Made by a program: the position numbers and the translations under genes. Of a stretch of 64,000 nt of DNA, positions 45,486-55,718 are shown piece after piece; the stretch's first letter is position 1; the number at the start of each line of letters is the position of its first letter. The DNA comes from Batkoa obscura (Eukaryota; Entomophthoromycota; Entomophthoromycetes; Entomophthorales; Batkoaceae), in contig JASVEC010000014.1 of NCBI GenBank assembly GCA_030770535.1, forward strand, positions 1 to 64,000, given 5' to 3'. A model generated the notes under the pieces. That model had not been told where the DNA came from and did not search any database. It saw nothing but the letters and a program-made list of their open reading frames with translations.

Positions 45486-45878
45486 TCAATGGCGTCTCTT
45501 GGCTATAAGCTTTTTTGGTTGTCTTTTGATGTTAAAGCTTCTACGACCTGGATTAATTTTGGGTTCATCTTTAGATTGAGATTCAGTTGCTTTAACACTG
45601 TGTTTAAAAATAAGCTCAAATACTTCTTTAAATAGATTGATAGCATCAGTTTCAATCTTTTCTAAACTAACTTCACCATCCGAGCCACTTGAGGTTTGTT
45701 CTTCGGGTTGTTCAGTTTCAGGTTGTTTAGTTTCAGGTTGTTTAGTTTCAGGTTGTTTAGTTTCAGGCTGTTTAGTTTCAGTTACAGCATCACGGATATA
45801 GTTAGCAGCACCTCTGATACTGAAAGCAGAAGCAGTGGAGATAGCAAGAGCACTTGAGAGAATGTAGAGAAGTTTCAT
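45486..45878 (-). CDS. Small secreted basic-tailed protein, copy 1
   Basis: 130 residues. A signal peptide covers 1-18 (MKLLYILSSALAISTASA). Next comes a conserved FSIRGAANYIRDAV segment, then four tandem TKQPE pentapeptides and one TEQPE. A helix-forming middle follows (GEVSLEKIETDAINLFKEVFELIFKHSVKA), and then a tail full of basic pairs (GRRSFNIKRQPKKLIAKRRH). There are no cysteines. The KR/RR/KK sites could be Kex2-type cleavage points, so a secreted peptide precursor or effector-like protein is possible. No known family was recognised. A paralogue at 46680-47039 is nearly identical outside the repeat, and a broken third copy follows, making a tandem array with ~1.2-kb spacing. Confidence 0.75.
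   Translation of the reverse strand: MKLLYILSSALAISTASAFSIRGAANYIRDAVTETKQPETKQPETKQPETKQPETEQPEEQTSSGSDGEVSLEKIETDAINLFKEVFELIFKHSVKATESQSKDEPKINPGRRSFNIKRQPKKLIAKRRH
45700..45783 (-). repeat. Tandem 15-bp repeat coding for T(K/E)QPE
   Basis: Five consecutive 15-base units (TTTCAGGTTGTTTAG on the plus strand) encode the pentapeptide repeat of the secreted protein. The neighbouring paralogue has only one unit, so repeat number has changed since duplication. Confidence 0.85.
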
Positions 45879-46679
45879 TTTAATTTATAGATAGTTAATA
45901 ACAAGAATATTTTAATCTTTTATAATGATTGATTTGACTTTTATATACTTCTTATTTTTTGCTAATTACTAAACGATGCGACTTTTTCTTATCCGGATGA
46001 ATTATTTACGGAGAATTTCGATCTATGGTGTATGGAGTAAATGGAGTTATTTCTGAATAAGCTCTATTAATAATGAGAACAAAATTCCTATAGGAACATA
46101 TATGCTATTAAGTATATTTTGAAATAATATAAACTATACCTTTTAAAACTATTACTTACAAGTTAACTTTACTTAAATAATAAAGTTATCTTGTAATTAA
46201 ATTTTTTATTATTTTTAGGTGTTGGAACTGAACTTTTTCGAAAAGCTTGTGACTTGAAATGGAATAATTTTTAGAGATCAAATTTCGATAGTTCGTAACA
46301 TTGTAAAGTAAGTATACCACTTTATTTAAAAGGTTCAAATATTTTAGTACTGTTCTTTTATCAAGATTATACATATTTATATACTCCGTTTTTATTATGT
46401 TTTATTATTTTAATTTTACTATTTTATCAAAAAAATGAGGAGGAGCTTGTTAGTTCCAACACTGTTTTTCATGTTTTTTCTAAAATCGATTTTTTTGCAA
46501 TAATACTTCTATTATTACTATTTTATTTCTATCAATTTTAATGAAATAAACTCTGCTTATAACAGTATTGTAATATTTTAGTATTCGTTTTCAGAAAGAA
46601 AATATAAACTAAAAATATAAAATCAAGTTTCTTATGTTTTTAAATTTTAATATACAAAAATATGCTTTTTAGAATAGAT
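45879..46679. other. Upstream part of the first tandem unit
   Basis: Promoter of copy 1 plus duplicated spacer. The stretch 46020-46115 (ATGGAGTAAATGGAGTTATT, ATAATGAGAACAA, TAGGAACATATATGCTATTA) recurs at 47180-47276 and, more diverged, at 48590-48665. Confidence 0.55.
45936..45950 (-). promoter_or_regulatory. TATA box of secreted protein copy 1
   Basis: AAGTATATAAAAGTC on the minus strand, 58-72 bases before the ATG. The second copy has the matching element at the same distance, and AGTCAAATC next to it is shared. Confidence 0.5.
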
Positions 46680-47039
46680 TTAATGACGTCTCTTGGCTAT
46701 GAGCTTTTTTGGCTGTCTTCTAATGTTAAAGCTTCTACGACCTGGAGTAGCTTTGGGTTCATCTTTAGATTGAGATTCAGTTGCTTTAACACTGTGTTTA
46801 AAAATAAGCTCAAATACTTCTTTAAATAGATTGATAGCATCAGTTTCAATCTTTTCTAAACTAACTTCACCATTGGAACCAACTGGAGCTTGTTCTTCAT
46901 CTTTTTCACTTTTGGGTTCAATTTCAGGTTGCTCGGTTTCAGCTACAGCATCACGGATATAGTTAGCAGCACCTCTGATACTGAAAGCAGAAGCAGTGGA
47001 GATAGCAAGAGCACTTGAGAGAATGTAGAGAAGTTTCAT
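46680..47039 (-). CDS. Small secreted basic-tailed protein, copy 2
   Basis: 119 residues. Residues 1-32 are identical to copy 1 (signal peptide and FSIRGAANYIRDAV). The repeat region is collapsed and replaced by EPKSEKDEEQAP. The helical middle is identical, and the tail (GRRSFNIRRQPKKLIAKRRH) differs at two places. Identity at both ends with change in the middle suggests either selection on ends or gene conversion. Function unknown; secretion is the only firm prediction. Confidence 0.75.
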   Translation of the reverse strand: MKLLYILSSALAISTASAFSIRGAANYIRDAVAETEQPEIEPKSEKDEEQAPVGSNGEVSLEKIETDAINLFKEVFELIFKHSVKATESQSKDEPKATPGRRSFNIRRQPKKLIAKRRH

Positions 47040-47097
47040 TTTAATTTATATGTACCTAATAGTAGTTATTATTTTAATGTTAAATGATGGGTGATTT

Positions 47098-47112
47098 GAC
47101 TCTTTATATAGT
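47098..47112 (-). promoter_or_regulatory. TATA box of secreted protein copy 2
   Basis: CTATATAAAGAGTC on the minus strand, about 59-73 bases before the ATG, in the same relative place as in copy 1. Confidence 0.5.
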
Positions 47113-47525
47113 TTTTTATTTTATATAGGTTATTATGTATTACGGTTATTTTTTCTTACTTGGATGAAGTAATATAGCTTCAATATAAGCTGATAATGGG
47201 TAAATGGAGTTACTTTATAATAAATCAGGCTTATAATGAGAACAATATTATAATAGGAACGCATATACTATTAAATACTAGTGCTAAAGGGGACAACTTG
47301 TATCTTGGTGCTATTCTCTATTAATTCGCTTTATCCATATAAAAAATTATCTTAATTGACCATATAGGAACGTAGTTTAAATGGAATAATTTTTTATTCA
47401 ATGATTACATTTTGATTATCAATTTATGACATTGTAAATAAAGTATTCCTTTTCATCTATAAAATCCAAATATTCTAATACTGTTCTTTTATTAAACTTA
47501 TACATTTAAATACACTATTTTTTTA

Positions 47526-47625
47526 TATAAGGGTGTTTTTTTAATTTCATCACTTTTTCCATTTTTAAGCATATTTGAGTAGAAAACCTATCAGTAAAAT
47601 TCTTAAATAAAAATACACCCCCATA
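47526..47625 (+). mobile_element. MITE copy
   Basis: Forward orientation: TATAAGGGTGT start, TTTCATCACTTTTTCCATTT, AGTAAAATTCTTAAATA, ACACCCCCATA end. Like the reference copy it carries TTTGAGTAG instead of TTTGAGTGG, so the two may form a subgroup. Confidence 0.85.
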
Positions 47626-47999
47626 TGCTTTTGTTTTAATACTGCTCTTTTATCAAATTGTTATGATTTCTCACAAATAATCTTTATTTTTTTTGGTAAA
47701 AAACAGGATTTTATTACTTTTAACAAATTCTTTTATTTTAAACTTTGGTCTAGAAACGAAATTGTTTTATGATAAATAGTTCCAACTGTTGCAGTTCTAC
47801 ATCCTTACCATGACTTTTTAACTGAACAAGTAATTTGTTTAAGTAAAACTATACATTTTATTTCAATTGAACTTTTAGTTCAATTTAAAGATAGAAAATG
47901 TAGTTATTTTAGTGCTGATTCTTAGTAAAAAATAATATACAAATAACACTAACAAATAAACAAAGCATTGAAATACTCTTTTTTTTAAAGCTTAATATA

Positions 48000-48366
48000 C
48001 GATTACATACTCTCCAGAATAGACTTAATGATGTTCTTTTAGCTATAAGCTTTAGCTTGTTTTTAGGTATTAAAACTCTTTCTCTGTTTTGGGTTATTTT
48101 CAACTTGAGAACCAGTTTCACTTTCTACAGTAGGTACTAACAACGCTATGGAGTAAATAATAACTAAATAGATTATGAATAAAATTAGTGTTACCCCCTT
48201 TGATCATTCTTGAAGCAGATTGACTATCAGTATCAGTTGGTTGAATTTATTCTCCATATTTTTCACCCTTGAGTTGTTGAGTTTCAGCTACAACGCCATG
48301 AATATAATTGGTAGTACTTCAGATACCGAAAGCAGAAGCAGCAGAGATGACATAGAAAAATTTCAT
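48000..48366 (-). pseudogene. Broken third copy of the small secreted protein gene
   Basis: Starts MKFFYVISAASAFGI followed by a stop where copies 1 and 2 have RGAANYIRDAV. Then STTNYIHGVVAETQQ matches GAANYIRDAVTETKQ, and a PKNKLKLIAKRTS segment near 48010-48040 matches the basic tail PKKLIAKRRH. The helical middle is disrupted. Upstream spacer similarity (48590-48665) shows it is the oldest unit of the tandem array. Confidence 0.7.
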
Positions 48367-49498
48367 ATTTATTTATAAGCAAGTAATAGTAGATGGTTTT
48401 TTTAAATATTTAATAGTAGTGATGGCGGTTTTTTATTTCTAAAAACAAATTATTTACAACCAAAAATATTGCGATAATTTATCACCTTAACCTTTGATTC
48501 TTCGAAAGTTACAAAATTACTTGTCTTAGATATAAGTTATGTTACTATCCTAATGAGATACTTAACGGAAAAACTAGATATAATCTGATATGGTGTAAAT
48601 GGAATTATTCTAGGATAAACTAGACTGATAAAATGAGTAAAATTTGTATAGGAACACTTAGGCCTTTTGATATTTTATCTACTAATTACACATTTTCAAA
48701 TGATAAAGATATTTTGCAATTAACTATTTTTTAGATTATTTTTAATTATTTTGAAGTTAATTATTCACTATAAAAACTTGTGGTTCAGTTATATAATTAA
48801 TACAAGAACATGAAATAAAATGATTTTTTCAGTTGTTAAGTACTAAAATTTTCGTTCTTTCTCCACTCATTCCACTTACCTTTCAGTTTCTTTATGCTCT
48901 TACTTCCAAAAATAAATCACTTAGCAGTTTATCTCTTTCAAGATTTAAAAAAAATAAATGTCAACAATTAAATCACAACATAAACTAAATATTTACTTTC
49001 TATATGGTTCAGCTAATAATAATGTTCTTTTATTCAATTTCACAACATTTAAACATTTCGTTTATTTTTATCATTTTGTTTTATATCCTTTTAACGAGAT
49101 TATTACAAATAAATAGTCCGTTTCTTCATTGTACCGTTTTGTTTCAACATTGTTTATTTAAATTATTTTATAAAGTAAAAATCATTATTGTTCCTTCTAA
49201 GTAAAAAATATTGAATTCCTTCATAATGTTTATCTTTATACTAATTCATGACAAATACCTAATTAATAATACTATATAGCGATATATAAAATAGACAAAA
49301 TAGTTATATTATATTACTATAACGGGTTTCAGGCAAATCATTTATCCCTTGTAGCTTGAAATTGTTTTTGGTAGTCTTTTTAGCTTTTGACCATAGACTC
49401 CAACTTAAAAGTTCGAGTTGAAAGTAAATCGTGTTTTGTGATTTCAGCTTTGATCTGAATCTCAATTTTAAGCCATTTTTTATTTAAAGAGATGCAAT

Positions 49499-49600
49499 TG
49501 GTAATGTTTTTTTGACTTCATTACTCTTTCCATTTTTTAAGCACTGTTTAAGCGGAAAATTTGTTGGTAAAATTCTTAAACACAAAAATACATCCTCATA
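49499..49600 (+). mobile_element. MITE copy (left end decayed)
   Basis: Left terminus reads GGTAATGT instead of GGGGATGT. The rest is good: GACTTCATTACTCTTTCC, TTAAGCGGAAAATTTGTTGG, CTTAAACACAAAAATACATC and CTCATA. Confidence 0.8.
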
Positions 49601-49848
49601 TTTTTTTCTCACCCATCAAGAGCATATGTCATATATATACGAATAAAAAACGATGACTTTAGGTAATTGTGCAGAGTCTGGACTTTTACTACAAAAAATT
49701 TTAAAAAAACATGGGCAATTGTATAAACTGACTGTTAAAACAAAAAGTTTAGTATCAGGAAAATTAGCACTTACTTTGGTTTGGCTTGCGACAGTTGATA
49801 GTTTAATTACTTTTTAAACTATTATTTGTTCACATTTTGATAATTGAT

Positions 49849-49921
49849 TTGCTTTTTTTTGTTTCAATACTTTTTAAGCACCAATGAACGGAAAAAATTG
49901 CCAAAGAATTTTTAAAAGGAC
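49849..49921 (+). mobile_element. MITE relic
   Basis: Only TTTGTTTCAATACTTTTTAAG and GGAAAAAATTGCC blocks remain; borders approximate. Confidence 0.4.
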
Positions 49922-50106
49922 TTTTTTATAAACTATATTCTTTTTATTTTTATTCTGATGCCTTATTTTTTATATAATCTATTTTTTATATACTTTTATA
50001 ATACTAGATCTTTAAGTATAATTAATATAAAGTCATGAATATAAGTAACAAACATGAGTGCTATTGAGCAATATAAAAAATACCAATAAAAATAATTTAT
50101 TTGGTA

Positions 50107-50825
50107 TCAAGCTTTAGGAGTATATTTAGGGCGCTCTTGAGCATACTTAAATTCTCCAATAACATCAATAACTTGAGGTAATTTGGCAATACGATCAAAG
50201 TAATTAGAAAAATTAGGATATTTATCACGATGTTCTTTAGCATAAAACATTTGATAAAGGCACTCAGTTACACAAAATATAAATACATCTGCTAAAGTAA
50301 GTTGGTTCCCAACTAAATACTCTTTCCCTTTTAGCTTATTATCAAGATAAGTTAATGCCTTATCAACATGAGCATATGAGGTCTCTTCTACTTTTTTACT
50401 GTATTCTCCATAACCTAGTGCTGGTAAATATAAAGCAAAAGCAGGGGGATTCATCTGGGTTGTTGCGTAGAAAGAATATTGGAGAATCTTAGCATATTCA
50501 TCTTTATTAGCACCTAATAAAGTATTATTTTCTTTTTGGGAAGCAACATAGAAGGCAATAGCATCAGATTCAGTTAATAAAAGACCATCTTTAGATTCAA
50601 AGGCAGGGGCTTGACCTAATGGGAACTTAGCAAGGTATTCTGGCTTTTTGTTATCAACACCAAATTGAAAATTAGGGTCATAATCAATTTCAACACCACT
50701 TAATTTGGCAGAAATTAGAATTTTATTTGCTCTTTCATAATTTGGTATACTATATAAACGCTATAAAATAAAATATAAAATGAGTGAATTATTATTATAT
50801 ACAAACTTACTCCAATTGAACCCAT
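50107..50825 (-). CDS. Stand-alone eEF1B-gamma-like GST protein (copy 3)
   Basis: Two exons, 50825-50811 (MGSIG) and 50760-50107; 222 residues, 50-nt intron. LSGVEIDYDPNFQFGVDNKK, FPLGQAPAFES and LTESDAIAFYVAS in the first half; GKEYLVGNQLTLADVF and YPNFSNYFDRIAKLP in the second. It is nearly identical to the gene at 55764-56482, apart from a patch around residues 118-135 (PPAFALYLPALGYGE versus PHIYALYLPIMYNTE). About 140 bases of upstream sequence are shared too. The two genes face each other in inverted orientation across 4.6 kb. The duplication is therefore young compared with the split from copies 1 and 2. Confidence 0.82.
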
Positions 50826-51136
50826 CTTAATTTAATATTTATTTTTAATTTCTTAGAAGCTTTATTATTGCTTATATACTTTTTCAATTAATTTATTTGA
50901 AAATAAAGATGACATTTAATATTACTATTATTTTGATTTAACTGGTTTGGTAACTATAATAGGTAAATCACTCTTATTAGCAGGTAAATTACTTTTAAGA
51001 TCAACTATATAAAGTTGGATATTGCTGATAAGATAATAATTAAAGATGTCATAGTATGAATTTATGAATGAGCGTCAAATATAATTGATATTAAATAGTA
51101 TAATAAATTGTCAGTCTATTTTTAATTTATTTAATA
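50826..51136. other. Spacer, first ~140 bases belong to the inverted duplication
   Basis: Bases to about 50968 repeat the promoter of the gene at 55764 in inverted form; the rest is AT-rich with nothing recognised. Confidence 0.6.
50871..50878 (-). promoter_or_regulatory. Probable TATA box of GST-like copy 3
   Basis: TATATAAG on the minus strand, 46-53 bases before the ATG; identical in position and sequence to the box of copy 4. Confidence 0.5.
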
Positions 51137-51952
51137 CTAGGCTTCAGGAGTATATTTGGGTCACTCTTGGCATATCTAAATTCTCCAACAACCTGAACAA
51201 TTTGAGGTAACTTCAAGATACAATCAAAACAATTAGTAAGATTGATCAATTGATTATGATCTTCTTTGATACAAAGCTTACTATATATAGTTCCAGTAAC
51301 TAAAACATAAACATGTCAGTTATTAAGTTGATTTCCAACTAAACATTGTTTTCCATTTAGTTGGTTATCAAAGTAATCTAAGGCTCTATTAATACGGCTA
51401 TATGCTCCTTTTCGTTTCTTTGTATCATATTGAGTAAAACCTAATATTAGAAAAAACGAACCAATATAGGAGTGCTTTTTTTTTACTTCATTATTTTTTC
51501 CATTTTTTAAGTACTATTTAAAGCGGAAAATTTGTTAGTAAAATTCTTAAACACAAAAATACATCCTCAAATAGTAAGATCATTTGAGTTGAAACATAGA
51601 AAGGATATTGGAGTATATTGGCATACTTATTTTTATTAGCACTTAATAAAGTGTTATTTCTTTCTTAAGAAGCAATATAGAAACCAATATCATTAGATTT
51701 AGTTAATAAAAGACTATCTTTTGATTCAAAGGCAGGTGTTTGACCTAGAGGAAACTAAAATATTCTTCAGACTTGTTACTAACACCAAATTTAAAGTTAA
51801 AATCATAATCAATTTCAACATCACTGAGTTTAGAAGTACTTAATAGCTTATTTATTCTACTACTATCTGCGGGGCCATATAAGCGGTATATAATAATAAT
51901 AAATTACTGACTAATAAAAATATTCTAATAAACTCATTCCAATAGAAACTAT
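51137..51952 (-). pseudogene. Broken eEF1B-gamma-like GST gene split by a MITE
   Basis: The start codon is ATA instead of ATG (followed by GTT TCT ATT GGA, the family's VSIG) and the intron donor has changed to ATGAGT. Exon 2 begins near 51893 with CGCTTATATGGCCCCGC, closest to copy 1 (RLYGPA). Recognisable parts are SDVEIDYDFNFKFGV, a QTPAFESKD segment, GANKNKYANILQYPFYV-like sequence, and LKGKQCLVGNQL near the end. A MITE at 51465-51571 interrupts the body, and small frameshifts are present. All of this shows a dead copy. Confidence 0.8.
51465..51571 (+). mobile_element. MITE inserted in the GST pseudogene
   Basis: The only copy inside gene-derived sequence: GSTs lie on both sides. TATAGGAGTGC start, TTACTTCATTATTTTTTCC, GCGGAAAATTTGTTAGTAAA, ACATCCTCAAA end. 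The flanking coding sequence allows the borders to be fixed better than elsewhere. Confidence 0.85.
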
Positions 51953-52002
51953 TTCAACTATCACTTTTTTAAAAATATATTTGTCAAAACTTATTTTATC
52001 TA

Positions 52003-52104
52003 TATGGGGATGTTTTTTTTTGGTTTCGTTACTTTTTCCATCTTTTAGGTACTATCTAAAGGGAAAAATTGTTGGTAAAATTCTTAAACACAATACATCC
52101 TTAT
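52003..52104 (+). mobile_element. MITE copy
   Basis: TATGGGGATGT start, GGTTTCGTTACTTTTTCC, TTGTTGGTAAAATTCTTAAA, then a two-to-three-base deletion and ACATCCTTATA. Followed after 11 bases by another copy in the same orientation. Confidence 0.85.
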
Positions 52105-52115
52105 ATATTTTATTA

Positions 52116-52219
52116 TATGATTTGGAGGTTTTTTTTTGGCTTCATTTTTTTCCACCTTCCAAGTGCTATTTAAGCAGAAAAATTATTAATAAAACTCTTA
52201 AGCAAAAATATATCCCTAT
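52116..52219 (+). mobile_element. MITE copy (diverged), near-tandem with the previous
   Basis: TATGATTTGGAGG start, GGCTTCATTTTTTTCCACC, AAGTGCTATTTAAGCAG, AATAAAACTCTTAAGCA, TATCCCTA end. Confidence 0.75.
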
Positions 52220-52388
52220 TTATTTCTTTTCGATAGTAATTAAAGATGAGGTTTAATTGAATTTTATTAGCTTAGTATTTATAACCCTTGCATGTGTTAG
52301 ACTTATTTATATATTTATGATATTTTATATATGATAAGTAGCTGCTCTTAATACTAAGTTACATAATATACATATATTGTTTACAATA

Positions 52389-52491
52389 TATGGAGATGTA
52401 TTTTTGTATTTAAGAATTTTACCTATAAATTTTCCGCTCAAATAGTGCTTAAAAAATGGAAAAAGTAGCGGAGCCAAAAAACATCTCCATA
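52389..52491 (-). mobile_element. MITE copy with intact terminal repeat
   Basis: TATGGAGATGT and ACATCTCCATA are perfectly complementary although both differ from the consensus G run, so the ends have changed together or the copy belongs to a GGAG subgroup. Confidence 0.85.
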
Positions 52492-52762
52492 TATTGACTG
52501 AAATATTGTTTATTAAAATTGTTTATTAAGCTAATTTGTATTATGCTAAACATTGACTAAAGTATAAAGCTTATAACACGACGCAATACTAGCATTATAG
52601 CTTTTATTTGTATTGGTGTTTATAGTATATCTCTTATAAATAACACAGTTCATTTAATGGAGAATTGTCTTATAAGTTTTTTGAGATTTCAAGTATTTCA
52701 AACAAAATATTATTTTATATTTTAAATTGACGACTATTATTTAACTTTATAAATATAATAAA

Positions 52763-52864
52763 TATGGGGATGTATTTTTGTGTTTAAGAATTTGATAGCA
52801 ATTTTTCCACTCAAATAGCGCTTGGAAGGTGGAAAAAGTAATGAAGCCAAGAATATCCCCCATA
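52763..52864 (-). mobile_element. MITE copy
   Basis: TATGGGGATGT, GTGTTTAAGAATTTGA, CACTCAAATAGCGCTTGG, GGAAAAAGTAATGAAGCC, ATATCCCCCATA. Confidence 0.85.
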
Positions 52865-53571
52865 TAATAAATAATTCAGATACTCAAACCAAAAAATTAA
52901 CACTTTTTTAGTTTTAAAGTTATTAGACTAAATATATGCTTATTGCAACTAACTTTTACCTCTTATTGTTTATTTTGTCAAGAGTTTATTGAACTTATAA
53001 TTATTAACGATTTAAAGTATTCAGTAACGGACATTTTTAAGGAAATTAATTTATAAAATACATTTTTTATTTTATATACTTTTAATATAGTTAAGCTTAT
53101 ATTATTAATCATTTATTATCAATGAAAAAGTAAACTAGTTTATTTATTTTAAAAAGAAAACATACTATTTATAAAAAAAGGGGGAATATTTATAATGAAT
53201 CTAGTCGCTATAATTAAATAATTGAAATTAAAATATTTAACTTTAACCAATGATAATTGACCATTTTTAACAATATGATCATTTTATAAGTGTGGCGGAT
53301 ATTTTTAGATTCTATTTTTAACGAATATTTACTCTTGAAACGTGAAAGTAATAAAAAACCATTAAGAAGTAAAATTTTATGCAAAGAATTCAACTTTATT
53401 TTTAACCACCAAAAGGGGTCAAATTCAATATAATAATAATAAAATAAATAGATTTATTAAATAAAATAAAATCATTGGCTTAAATAAAGATATTCATGTA
53501 TTTAAATCAAATATATTATAATTTCACTTCTTTTATTTTTTAATATTTTAATTTTTTTTGACTTTTAAATA

Positions 53572-54864
53572 ATGTTTGTACATCAACAATTGTATATATT
53601 ATTATTATTGTTATTATTATTTGTAAATACAGTTCATTCGAATAAAGGGTATATTAATTCAATATATTACCTCGGTTCAGGTATGCCAAATGTATATGAT
53701 TTTTCAAAATTGGATTTGAATAAAGTAACTCATATTAAATATGCATTTGCTAATATCACTGGAAATAAAGCTACATTAAATTACGATTCTAAATTACAAG
53801 GGGATAAAACAGTATTAGTTGGACATTTAGGAACATTGATTAAAATTAAACAACAATATCGTAATATTAAAGTAGGTATATCAATATTAGGTGATTTTGG
53901 TTCTATGGTATCGAGTGAAAATGGAAGAAATGAGTTTGTTAATTCAGTAATTGATTTAATACAACAATATGGATTTGATTTTATTGATTTAGACTGGGAG
54001 TTTCCAGTAAGAGGTTTTCCACAAATGGGAGTTAAAGGGAATCCAGATGATGCTGACTATATGTTACAATTATTAAAGCAATTTAGTCAACAATTCCAAT
54101 CTCAATTAAAATTCAACTGTTTTATTACGATTGCATTACCTTCACCTGAATATTATTTATCTCAATATGATATCAATAGTATTGATCCCTATATTGAATA
54201 TTACAATGCAATGACTTATGATTTTTCGGGTACATTTAGTGCTACTGCTAATTTTGCTTCGAATTTATATACTAATGGAACTGGTTTAGCTGTAGATGAA
54301 AGTATTAAAAGAATGATTAAAGCTGGTATTCCAAGTGATAAGTTGTTAATGGGAATACCTGCTTATGCTACTACATTTCGTGATTGTAAAGAGAATAAAT
54401 TTCCCACAACTTATAATAAAGATTCAACACTTAAAATAGGGGAAAATGGATATATCCCGATTAATAAAGTAGATTGGTCTAAAGTAGATCAACAATGGAA
54501 TGATGAATTAAAAGCTAATTATGGCTATTTTAAAGATTATAATATGTTATTATCATATGATTCAATAAAATCAGTTACTGAGAAAGTGAATTACATTAAA
54601 GATAACAAACTAAAAGGTGTAATGGTATGGGCATTACATCAAGATTTTCCTGTGAGTGATCAAAGATCCTTAGTTAGTAATTCCGTCAATTTGTTAGGTC
54701 AAGATAATTTAGAAAATTCTCAAAATAATATAAATTATCCAAATTCGAAATTTGAGAATGTAAAAGATAGTAACTTTAAAGTGACTGTTACTTCTAACTC
54801 GTTGATTTTGTTTAGTTCAAACTTATTTACATATATATTTCTAGTAGTACTTATATTTAATTAA
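53572..54864 (+). CDS. GH18 chitinase, probably GPI-anchored at the cell surface
   Basis: Single exon, 430 residues. The signal peptide covers 1-23 (a run of leucines, cleavage near VHS|NKG). The GH18 barrel covers ~28-385. The catalytic DxxDxDxE motif is complete at 136-143 (D136, D139, D141, acid E143) in FDFIDLDWEFP. Other barrel landmarks are KVTHIKYAFANI, KVGISILGDFG, YYNAMTYDFSG, DKLLMGIPAYATTF and KGVMVWALHQD. After an Asn/Ser-rich linker the last ~25 residues are hydrophobic (LILFSSNLFTYIFLVVLIF), with small residues before them, which fits a GPI-attachment signal. The enzyme should hydrolyse chitin of the own wall or of another organism. Size and fold fit fungal GH18; no carbohydrate-binding module was seen. 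AT-rich codons like its neighbours. Confidence 0.88.
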   Translation: MFVHQQLYILLLLLLLFVNTVHSNKGYINSIYYLGSGMPNVYDFSKLDLNKVTHIKYAFANITGNKATLNYDSKLQGDKTVLVGHLGTLIKIKQQYRNIKVGISILGDFGSMVSSENGRNEFVNSVIDLIQQYGFDFIDLDWEFPVRGFPQMGVKGNPDDADYMLQLLKQFSQQFQSQLKFNCFITIALPSPEYYLSQYDINSIDPYIEYYNAMTYDFSGTFSATANFASNLYTNGTGLAVDESIKRMIKAGIPSDKLLMGIPAYATTFRDCKENKFPTTYNKDSTLKIGENGYIPINKVDWSKVDQQWNDELKANYGYFKDYNMLLSYDSIKSVTEKVNYIKDNKLKGVMVWALHQDFPVSDQRSLVSNSVNLLGQDNLENSQNNINYPNSKFENVKDSNFKVTVTSNSLILFSSNLFTYIFLVVLIFN

Positions 54865-55166
54865 TAAATATGTTTTGAACTATTTTTATATTTTATAAAC
54901 TTTATCACATTTCAACTTTATCAAATTGTATTTAGTTTAAGAATAAATATCCCCATTTTATCCCTGCATAATAAAGTGTCAAACTTCAGAATAATTTTAA
55001 TAGGTTTTCTGATATCAGATTCATCGAATGTACTTCAAATAGATAAGATAATAAAACAATAAAAAATATTATTTATATTTAATTTATATTTATTTATTCA
55101 TATTTAGTTTATTTATATTTAGTTTGTTTATATTTGATTAATGTTAATTAGTTTAAGTTATTATGA

Positions 55167-55271
55167 TATGGGGATGTATTTCTGTATTTAAGAATTTTAC
55201 TAACAAATTTTCCACTTAAATAGTGCTTAAAAAATGGAAAAAATAATGAAGTCAAAAAAAACACTCCCATA
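55167..55271 (-). mobile_element. MITE copy
   Basis: TATGGGGATGT, TTTAAGAATTTTACTAAC, CACTTAAATAGTGCTTAA, AATGAAGTC, CACTCCCATA. Very close to the copy at 10113, 45 kb away. Confidence 0.85.
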
Positions 55272-55521
55272 TAATGATTTTTTATACTAAATGTCTTTAA
55301 ACTCACTCACATTTGAATAAAGAATTATTTATTTTTTACAATATAAAATATTTGTTAATACTATAAACAATAAACTAATAATTCTGATTAGTTATAATTA
55401 AATATCATTTTCAATTACTAATCAAAAGCCGGTTTATTTCAAAAATAAACAAGCGAAGTTGACATTTATATCAAAAATATTAAATAAAATAAAATTGCTC
55501 CAATAAAATCATGTACAAATA

Positions 55522-55619
55522 TTTGTAGGTGTTTTTTTTGGCCTCATTATTTTCATTTTTTAAGCGCTATTTAAGTGGAAAGATTGTTAGTACAATTCTT
55601 AAAAATGTATCATCACATG
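55522..55619 (+). mobile_element. MITE copy (both ends decayed)
   Basis: Core GGCCTCATTA, TTTTAAGCGCTATTTAAGTGG, TTGTTAGTACAATTCTTAA is clear; ends read TTTGTAGGTGT and ATCATCACAT. It lies exactly at the left border of the inverted GST duplication. Confidence 0.75.
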
Positions 55620-55710
55620 TAATTTACTATTATAGTTACCAAACCAATTAAATCAAAATAATAGTAATATTAAATGTCATCTTTATTTTCAAATAAATTA
55701 ATTGAAAAAG

Positions 55711-55718
55711 TATATAAG
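55711..55718 (+). promoter_or_regulatory. Probable TATA box of GST-like copy 4
   Basis: TATATAAG 46-53 bases before the ATG, identical to that of copy 3. Confidence 0.5.

Larger units (their letters stand above)
47040..47999. other. Spacer of the second tandem unit, with MITE
   Basis: Duplicated upstream region of copy 2 (see 45879-46679) followed by a MITE at 47526-47625 and AT-rich sequence. Confidence 0.5.
48367..50106. other. 1.7-kb spacer with MITEs
   Basis: Holds duplicated promoter-side sequence of the broken secreted gene (to ~48670), a MITE at 49499-49600 and a relic at 49849-49921. A minus-strand stretch near 49340-49480 reads as protein-like sequence with stops (WLKIEIQIKAEITKHDLLS) and could be another gene relic. 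A 66-codon hydrophobic frame at 49004 is not credible. Confidence 0.45.
51953..53571. other. Spacer dense in MITEs
   Basis: Contains four MITEs (52003, 52116, 52389, 52763) within 0.9 kb. The last 700 bases before the chitinase gene are AT-rich and repeat-free, with a GGGTCAAATTC patch near 53415. Confidence 0.55.

Noticed and set aside
49004-49204. 66-codon hydrophobic frame
   Set aside because: Poly-F/I/L composition expected by chance in AT-rich DNA; no homologous pattern, no promoter-like context.
51981-52256. 91-codon hydrophobic frame
   Set aside because: Spans two near-tandem MITEs; similar pseudo-frames appear in other copies.
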